Positions 15,275 through 20,377 of a stretch of 20,377 nucleotides of DNA are shown here, piece by piece. The DNA is from an uncultured Chitinophagaceae bacterium (GTDB lineage Bacteria > Bacteroidota > Bacteroidia > Chitinophagales > Chitinophagaceae). The DNA is taken from contig CAMPGG010000022.1 of the NCBI GenBank assembly GCA_946885335.1, positions 1-20,377 of the forward strand, in the 5' to 3' direction. Position 1 is the first letter of the stretch; each line of letters begins with the position of its first letter. The translations under genes and the position numbers were made by a program. A model generated the notes under the pieces. That model had not been told where the DNA came from. It did not search any database and saw only the letters and a program-made list of their open reading frames with translations.

Positions 15275-16582
15275 TTATTTACCACGTTTTGAAGTTGCCG
15301 CCGGTAAATCTATCACCGTACGGAACCCGATATATGATTTTGTTGAATCCTGGTATTCGTAAGTGCGTGTACCGGTTTGCAGGTAATAACCTACATCTTT
15401 CCAGCTACCACCACGAATAACCTTACGTTTCATCCTTGGAGGATCTGATTCTTTAGCATTCCAACGAACGTCTGGGTTCATGTCATGTTGAAAGTTGTAT
15501 GATCCTTCATAATATATAGAAGAAGTCCATTCTGCAACATTACCGGACATGCAATACAATCCAAAGTCATTTGGCCAGTAAGCATCGGCACGAACAGTGT
15601 AAAAGCCACCATCTTCCGGATAGTTACCACGACCTGGTTTGAAGTTTGCCAGCAAACAGCCTTTCTTATTTCTTAAGTAATAGTTACCCCATGGAAACAT
15701 AGACTGAGAACGACCACCACGAGCGGCATATTCCCATTGAGCTTCAGTTGGTAAACGGAAATCCGATTCCTGAACCCTGTTCTTTGAAATCAGATACGAG
15801 TTAAGGTAATGCGTTCTCCACTCACTGAAAGCACTTGCCTGGAGCCAGTTTACACCAACAACCGGGTAATTGTCAAATGAAGGATGTGCAAAATATCTTT
15901 TGGTCATTGGTTCATTATAAGAATAAGAGAAATCCCTGATCCAAACCAAAGTATCAGGATAGATCCGAACATCTTTCTTAACAATGAACTGGGATCTTGC
16001 TTTTCCTGCATTTTCTCTTTTTGCAGCTTCTTTTAAATCGAACACTTCAGAATGATAGATCAATTTAGATGCATCCAATTCCTTTTTTCCAAATATCCTG
16101 TCTTCAGGAGAAAGGATCAGGTCAGTTTGTCCTAATTGTTCAACAACTTTAGGATCGTTCCACTTCATGGTTTTCATTTTATCCCAATCAACATACTCCA
16201 CACCATCGGAACCAGCCTTTACATATCCCATTTTTTTAGCAACGATAGAATCCCGGACCCAGTATGCAAACTGGCGGTATTCAGCATTGGTAATTTCTGT
16301 AGCATCCATCCAGAAACCGCTGATAGATACAGAACGGTTACGGGCGCTAAAAGCATAGGCTACATCTTCATCACTTGGACCCATATGAAAGGTTCCTTGT
16401 GGGATGTAAACCATTCCCGGAGGTTTTGGAAGTGTGTATTTAGTGCTACTGGCGATGCCGTGTAACTGGCCATCATTAGGAAGCGAGCCTCCTTTATTCT
16501 TTTTACCTAGTAATCCGCATCCTGACATAAGCACTAATGCAGTAATTGCGATTAAATTGTAGTAATGGTTTTTCATTTTCAT
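15275..16582 (-). CDS. gldK: Gliding motility / type IX secretion lipoprotein GldK (PorK)
   Basis: GldK is an outer-membrane lipoprotein that forms the large periplasmic ring with GldN. From the ATG at 16582 it has 435 residues: MKMKNHYYNLIAITALVLM then the lipobox SGC with C22. An ATG 16 codons upstream is in frame but lies next to the predicted -7 promoter box and would add an untypical N-terminus; an ATG two codons downstream is also possible. The rest is a formylglycine-generating-enzyme/SUMF1 fold: PGMVYIPQGTFHMGPSDED, FWMDATEITNAEYRQFAYWV, RLPTEAQWEYAARGG, GNVAEW, VIRGGSW and SYIGFRT. The reactive cysteine pair of the true enzymes is absent from the C-terminal part, so it should be a structural, non-catalytic member, as known for GldK. 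Confidence 0.96.
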   Translation of the reverse strand: MKMKNHYYNLIAITALVLMSGCGLLGKKNKGGSLPNDGQLHGIASSTKYTLPKPPGMVYIPQGTFHMGPSDEDVAYAFSARNRSVSISGFWMDATEITNAEYRQFAYWVRDSIVAKKMGYVKAGSDGVEYVDWDKMKTMKWNDPKVVEQLGQTDLILSPEDRIFGKKELDASKLIYHSEVFDLKEAAKRENAGKARSQFIVKKDVRIYPDTLVWIRDFSYSYNEPMTKRYFAHPSFDNYPVVGVNWLQASAFSEWRTHYLNSYLISKNRVQESDFRLPTEAQWEYAARGGRSQSMFPWGNYYLRNKKGCLLANFKPGRGNYPEDGGFYTVRADAYWPNDFGLYCMSGNVAEWTSSIYYEGSYNFQHDMNPDVRWNAKESDPPRMKRKVIRGGSWKDVGYYLQTGTRTYEYQDSTKSYIGFRTVIDLPAATSKRGK

Positions 16583-16629
16583 ACTCTTGGGCATTGGGTA
16601 AAAATAAGATTTAGGAATTATCCGAATCA

Positions 16630-16660
16630 CAAGGTTAATGTTTTAAATTTTTAATTCAAA
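16630..16660 (-). promoter_or_regulatory. Predicted Bacteroidota promoter of the gldKLMN cluster
   Basis: On the minus strand, TTTG (16660-16657), a 19-base spacer, then TAACCTTG (16637-16630), one mismatch from TAnnTTTG. The start would lie near 16623, about 40 bases before the gldK ATG at 16582. The spacing and the perfect -33 box make this the best promoter candidate in the gap between the DUF255 gene and gldK. Confidence 0.55.
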
Positions 16661-16729
16661 GTGACTTTTACCACGTAATATTTCTAAACGGCACCTAAAA
16701 GGAAATATTGTTTCAGGCTATAATTAACT

Positions 16730-18784
16730 TTAACCATTTTTAGGCGACGCCAAATATAGCAATTCTGCAACTGTATAAACGGGCCGCATGCATGAAAAAT
16801 TTTGACAGAGGTAAAAAATAATTTCACCTTCAGCTTTTTTCCCCTCCAATAAAGGATAATTCCCTGTTTCATGCTCAACAGCCATGATTATTTTATGCGG
16901 TAAATAAGCTTTCAAAACTGATTTTAATGCAGTTTGGTATCCCGGACCAAGTATTGCAATTTCCAAAGGTTGGAAAATCCATTGCTGCAATACGCATGCC
17001 CAGGCTCCGAAAGATGTAGGATACGTAATGATTGCTTTACTAAAACCTTCAATCATGTTTAAACTGCGTTGTTTAAGCTCCGGTTGATCGAAATAAAGAG
17101 ATAATTGTAAAAGATTTGCAGCCATGGTGGCATTGCCTGAAGGGGTGGCTCCATCATACATTTCTTTTTTGCGAAGGATAACATCCTGCTGGCCTTTATG
17201 GGTATAAAAAAAATAATCCCCATTCTCTTCGCTAAAATGTTGAAGCACATGTTCATTTACCTGCTTTGCCTTTTGAAGCCATCCCAAATCTGCGGTAACC
17301 TGGTATAAGGTTAACAAGGCTTCCACGAGGTAAGCATAATCATCCAAAAAGGCCGGATATTTGGCCTGGTCATTTTTCCAGGTATGAAAAAAGGATGATT
17401 CTCCTGATTTCATATTGGCCCAAATAAATTCCATATTCTTAATGGCCAATTGTTTATAAGATTCTTCCCCGGTTGCCTGGAAAGCCTTGCTGCAAGCTGT
17501 ATTCATTAATGCATTCCATCCAAGAATGATTTTATCATCCAATCCAGGTTTTACTCTTTTTTCCCTTTCCTGTTTTAGAATAGCCCTTCCCCTGGTTAAT
17601 ATTTCATTTAATTTTTCCCGGGTAATATTATTCTCATTTGCAAAATCTTCTTCCCTTGATAAAACCCTTAAAATATTGGTGTGTTCCCAATTACCTGCAG
17701 GTGTAATATTATAATATGCTGAAAAGATAAATGCATCTTCTCCTAGCAGTTTTTGCACTTCTTCATAATCCCAAACATAATATTTACCCTCTACCCCTTC
17801 ACTATCAGCATCAAGCGCAGCATAAAATCCGCCTTTTTCATGTGTCAGCTCATTTTTTATAAAGTCAATAGTTTCAGTAATCACCTCCCTGTACCTGTTT
17901 TTTTGGGTAGATTGATATGCTTCACTGATCACAGCTATCAATAAAGCATTGTCATAAAGCATTTTTTCAAAATGAGGCGCTAGCCATTCTGCATCAGTGG
18001 AATAGCGGGCAAAACCACCGGCCAACTGGTCATAAATGCCTCCTTCGATCATTTTATCAAGACTTAATAAAGCTTGATTTAGGGAATCCCGGTCACCCGT
18101 AAAATGATGATATCGCAGCAGGTATTGAATACTCATGGTTTGGGGAAACTTAGGTGCTTTTCCAAATCCACCCCAAACTTTATCGGCTGAATTCAATAAA
18201 TTCAATGCTATCTCGTCGACTGCCTTTCTCCCCAGCTCACTTTCATTTCCGGGAATATGGTCTATTCCAAATGAATTAGATTGTACCAGGTGATCGACCA
18301 TTTTTTCAGCCTGTTCTTCTACCTCTTTCCTCCGCTCATTAAATAATCTAACGAGAGATTCCAGTGTTTCCATCCATGAACCCCGGTTAAAGGCTCTTTT
18401 AGGTGGAAAATATGTGCCCCCATAAAAAGGTTTTCCTGCAGGCGTTAAAAAAACATTCAAAGGCCAGCCTCCACTGCCGGTTAAAGCCTGGACCGCATCC
18501 ATATAAATATGGTCAAGGTCGGGCCGCTCCTCCCGGTCAATTTTGATATTGACAAAATGTTTATTCATGAAATCAGCCGTAGCCTCATTTTCAAAACTTT
18601 CTCTTTCCATCACATGGCACCAATGACAAGCTGAATACCCAATACTTACCAGGATTGGCTTGTCTTCCATTTTAGCTTTTTCCAAAGCTTCATTTCCCCA
18701 CGGATACCAATCAACCGGGTTATGAGCATGTTGAAGCAAATAAGGACTGCTTTCATTTATCAGCCTGTTTTGAAATTTATTCAT
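16730..18784 (-). CDS. DUF255 thioredoxin-domain protein (YyaL / SPATA20 family)
   Basis: A 684-residue protein of the YyaL/spermatogenesis-associated 20 family, the usual size. It begins [20 protein letters not shown] and WYPWG, a strict family opening, followed by the thioredoxin-like DUF255 domain with [16 protein letters not shown] (C53 and C56), [19 protein letters not shown] and the [11 protein letters not shown] / GGTYFPP loop (up to about residue 130). From about 190 to the end it has the six-hairpin (alpha/alpha) barrel of the N-acylglucosamine 2-epimerase/glycosidase type: [75 protein letters not shown] and DGATPSGNA. Its substrate is unknown; redox or sugar-related chemistry is suggested only by fold. 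No signal peptide is seen. It precedes gldK, with no evident shared function. Confidence 0.95.
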   Translation of the reverse strand: MNKFQNRLINESSPYLLQHAHNPVDWYPWGNEALEKAKMEDKPILVSIGYSACHWCHVMERESFENEATADFMNKHFVNIKIDREERPDLDHIYMDAVQALTGSGGWPLNVFLTPAGKPFYGGTYFPPKRAFNRGSWMETLESLVRLFNERRKEVEEQAEKMVDHLVQSNSFGIDHIPGNESELGRKAVDEIALNLLNSADKVWGGFGKAPKFPQTMSIQYLLRYHHFTGDRDSLNQALLSLDKMIEGGIYDQLAGGFARYSTDAEWLAPHFEKMLYDNALLIAVISEAYQSTQKNRYREVITETIDFIKNELTHEKGGFYAALDADSEGVEGKYYVWDYEEVQKLLGEDAFIFSAYYNITPAGNWEHTNILRVLSREEDFANENNITREKLNEILTRGRAILKQEREKRVKPGLDDKIILGWNALMNTACSKAFQATGEESYKQLAIKNMEFIWANMKSGESSFFHTWKNDQAKYPAFLDDYAYLVEALLTLYQVTADLGWLQKAKQVNEHVLQHFSEENGDYFFYTHKGQQDVILRKKEMYDGATPSGNATMAANLLQLSLYFDQPELKQRSLNMIEGFSKAIITYPTSFGAWACVLQQWIFQPLEIAILGPGYQTALKSVLKAYLPHKIIMAVEHETGNYPLLEGKKAEGEIIFYLCQNFSCMRPVYTVAELLYLASPKNG

Positions 18785-18853
18785 GAATTAAAGGTCGCAA
18801 TATTTATATCAATGATTTAGGATGAAGATTGAAAATGGATTACATGATAATAG

Positions 18854-18877
18854 AAAAAGCCGGGTTAAATTCCCGGC
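18854..18877 (-). terminator. Rho-independent terminator of the hemD transcript
   Basis: GCCGGG (18859-18864) and CCCGGC (18872-18877) form a 6-bp stem with a seven-base loop. On the minus strand the hairpin is followed by five T, about 50 bases after the hemD stop and upstream of the DUF255 gene. Confidence 0.75.
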
Positions 18878-18928
18878 CTTTCTAAAAAATTTTAGGCTAT
18901 CTGAACAATCGTTTAATTCAACTTGAAA

Positions 18929-19729
18929 CTATTTCTTTTTGATGACCTTACTCAAATAAGTGTCTAAAGCCGCAACCATTGAGGGGGTCTGTGGTTCTGG
19001 TGCTTTAATGGCTAGTTCCATGCCAGCTTGTTCCACTGCTTTGAAAGTATTACTTCCAAAGGCACCTATCAATGTACCATTGGGTTTATATTGAGGCATA
19101 TTATCAAACAAACTTTTTACACCACTTGGCGTAAAGAAACAGATGATATCAAAATTGCTATTTTCCAATATTTCTTTCACATCCGTGCTGCGGGTGCGAT
19201 ACATAAATGCTAATTCAAACTGGCACTCATTTTTTTTAAGCCAGTTCACTATATCGCTGTCCTGCTGGTTTTCTGAACATACATAAAGGAATTGCTCCGT
19301 GTTTTTATGTTTGTTGATCACATCCATAAAACTGCGGGTAGTACCATCGGCACCATAAAACACTTTGCGTTTGCGGTAAAGTATAAACTTTTGAAGGTAA
19401 AGGGCTACAGCTTCCGTAATACAAAAATATTTGGTATCCTGGGATACGGTTACTTTCATCTCCTCGCAACTGCGAAAAAAATGATCGATAGCGTTCCTGC
19501 TGGTAAATATTACGGCTGAATAAGCCTGGATATCAATTTTTTGTTTTCTGAATTCTTTGGCCGGGATGCCTTCCAGTTCAATAAAAGGGAAAAATTCCAG
19601 GTCAACATTGTATTTCCTGGAAAGTTCGTAATAGGGGGACTTGTCGCTTTCTGGTTTTGGCTGAGTAATGAGAATTTTTTTAACAACTTGGTCTGCAATC
19701 CCTGTTTTTTTTACTCCGTTTTTAACCAT
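18929..19729 (-). CDS. hemD: Uroporphyrinogen-III synthase
   Basis: HemD closes and rearranges hydroxymethylbilane to uroporphyrinogen III, the branch point to haem, sirohaem and cobalamin. The 266-residue protein has the two-lobed HemD layout, a poorly conserved family recognised by pattern. There is a first strand KKILITQPKPESDKSPYYEL (about 17-36), then FFPFIELEGIP and YSAVIFTSRNAIDHFF in the first lobe. The second lobe has LYVCSENQQDSDIVNWLKK, FELAFMYRT, FDIICFFTPSGVKSLF, and the end GTLIGAFGSNTFKAVEQAGM followed by PEPQTPSMVAALDTYL. The FTPSGV and AFGSNT patterns are diagnostic. It follows the DUF4271 membrane gene by 33 bases, probably as one transcript. No other haem-synthesis genes are in the window. 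Confidence 0.92.
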   Translation of the reverse strand: MVKNGVKKTGIADQVVKKILITQPKPESDKSPYYELSRKYNVDLEFFPFIELEGIPAKEFRKQKIDIQAYSAVIFTSRNAIDHFFRSCEEMKVTVSQDTKYFCITEAVALYLQKFILYRKRKVFYGADGTTRSFMDVINKHKNTEQFLYVCSENQQDSDIVNWLKKNECQFELAFMYRTRSTDVKEILENSNFDIICFFTPSGVKSLFDNMPQYKPNGTLIGAFGSNTFKAVEQAGMELAIKAPEPQTPSMVAALDTYLSKVIKKK

Positions 19730-19762
19730 GGTGGATTATGCTAAAAGTTTTGTCAAAGGTAA

Positions 19763-20377
19763 TTACGTTCGTTCAAAAAATAATAATAACGCCTTGTAAA
19801 TCAATAACAGTGGCGCTATTTCGAAAGCACAAAGGTATAAAAAGAAATGGAAGAGGTTTACATTTATTTGATTATGCACCGCAGCAAAGGTCAAAATAAA
19901 CCGGTAAATCAACAAACCGCCCAACCCAATCCAGGAAATAACCATTACAACATCAAGGATTTCCGGGGTTGAAAAAGCCATTAATACAAGTATAGGCAAA
20001 AGAAAAATCCCGATGATTTTATTTATGATGAATACAATGAAAATGTAATTATCAGCGGTTTCTTTCAGGTTAAATAACCAACCCGCTGTTTTTAACCAGA
20101 GAAATTTGACCAGGTAAATAATAGTCAACGCAAAAATGGCATATAACATGATCAACCAAAAATCACCTGGTTCAATGACCTTAAAATATTGTAGCAGGAA
20201 AGTGGCATAGAAAGCGCCACTCAAAACAAAAAACAAGTTTAATAAAGCAGATGCCAAAGGCGTTTGGATCAATTGTTCCCGGATCTGCCTTTGTTTCATG
20301 GTCGTATTAAAAAATAAACGAAACAGGTCATGAAGGTATTTTTCAAACCCCTGCCTGAATAATCCAACCATAAATAG
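19763..20377 (-). CDS. DUF4271 integral membrane protein, N-terminal end probably cut by the window
   Basis: An open frame of 204 codons running to the right edge. An ATG at 20371 exists, but the reading frame is still open beyond it (CTA, TTT), and family members usually have an additional N-terminal part, so the true start is probably outside. The visible part opens FEKYLHDLFRLFFNTTMKQR and QIREQLIQTPLASALLN, the conserved lead-in of DUF4271. It is followed by five or six hydrophobic helices (about residues 40-60, 70-95, 105-125, 130-160 and 165-200 from that ATG). It is an inner-membrane protein of unknown function. Pairing with hemD downstream is, from memory, a recurring arrangement in Bacteroidota, which suggests but does not prove a functional link. 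Confidence 0.82.
   Translation of the reverse strand, partial: LFMVGLFRQGFEKYLHDLFRLFFNTTMKQRQIREQLIQTPLASALLNLFFVLSGAFYATFLLQYFKVIEPGDFWLIMLYAIFALTIIYLVKFLWLKTAGWLFNLKETADNYIFIVFIINKIIGIFLLPILVLMAFSTPEILDVVMVISWIGLGGLLIYRFILTFAAVHNQINVNLFHFFLYLCAFEIAPLLLIYKALLLFFERT

Noticed and set aside
16136..16465. 109-codon plus-strand frame opposite gldK
   Set aside because: Antisense to the SUMF1 domain of GldK; its sequence follows from the sense-strand codons.
16681..16745. Inverted repeat CCTAAAA / TTTTAGG after the DUF255 gene as a terminator
   Set aside because: The stem is short and AT-rich, the loop is more than 30 bases long, and no T run follows.
1..20377. Mobile elements, CRISPR arrays, defence genes, tRNA or rRNA genes
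   Set aside because: No transposase, integrase, regularly spaced repeats, tRNA-like cloverleaf or rRNA sequence was seen. The genes are nearly all core families with even base composition.

Overview
The window comes from a Bacteroidota chromosome, most likely a member of the Chitinophagaceae or a close relative; the taxonomic rank is inferred. The evidence is a complete gldK-gldL-gldM-gldN cluster (a core of the type IX secretion and gliding machinery found only in this phylum), several Bacteroidota-typical families (DUF4783, DUF4271, haem_bd, an ECF sigma factor followed by a membrane-anchored barrel protein), AT-rich DNA, weak Shine-Dalgarno sequences, and three promoters close to the phylum's TTTG / TAnnTTTG consensus. 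No tRNA, rRNA, insertion sequence, integrase, CRISPR array or phage gene is visible. This is ordinary core chromosome.

Layout. 1-1000 (minus): the N-terminal part of a fatty-acid desaturase, then apaG. 1050-2600 (plus): a long-form isocitrate dehydrogenase whose cofactor loop reads as NAD-type. 2625-4500 (minus): DUF4783 secreted protein, a terminator, then nadC, a SUI1/YciH-like protein and an easily missed 57-residue membrane protein, packed 2-12 bases apart. 4633-6722 (plus): gpmI with its own promoter, followed 9 bases later by a membrane-anchored haem-binding protein. 6985-8986 (plus): an ECF sigma factor, a protein with a cytoplasmic head, one membrane helix and a C-terminal barrel-like domain, then a strong terminator. 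9102-11550 (plus): a lipoprotein and uvrC, with a terminator. 11650-16660 (minus): gldK, gldL, gldM, gldN with a promoter in front and a terminator behind. 16730-20377 (minus): a DUF255/YyaL protein, and a hemD / DUF4271 pair ending in its own terminator.

How the genes fit together. GldL and GldM form the proton-driven inner-membrane motor, and GldK and GldN the periplasmic/outer-membrane ring, of type IX secretion. The remaining genes are mostly central metabolism and housekeeping: TCA cycle (icd), glycolysis (gpmI), NAD synthesis (nadC), tetrapyrrole synthesis (hemD) and nucleotide excision repair (uvrC). I see no clearly new multi-gene system. The points most worth following are the ECF sigma / membrane-anchored barrel pair, the NAD-like signature in the long isocitrate dehydrogenase, and the small membrane protein coupled to the nadC operon.
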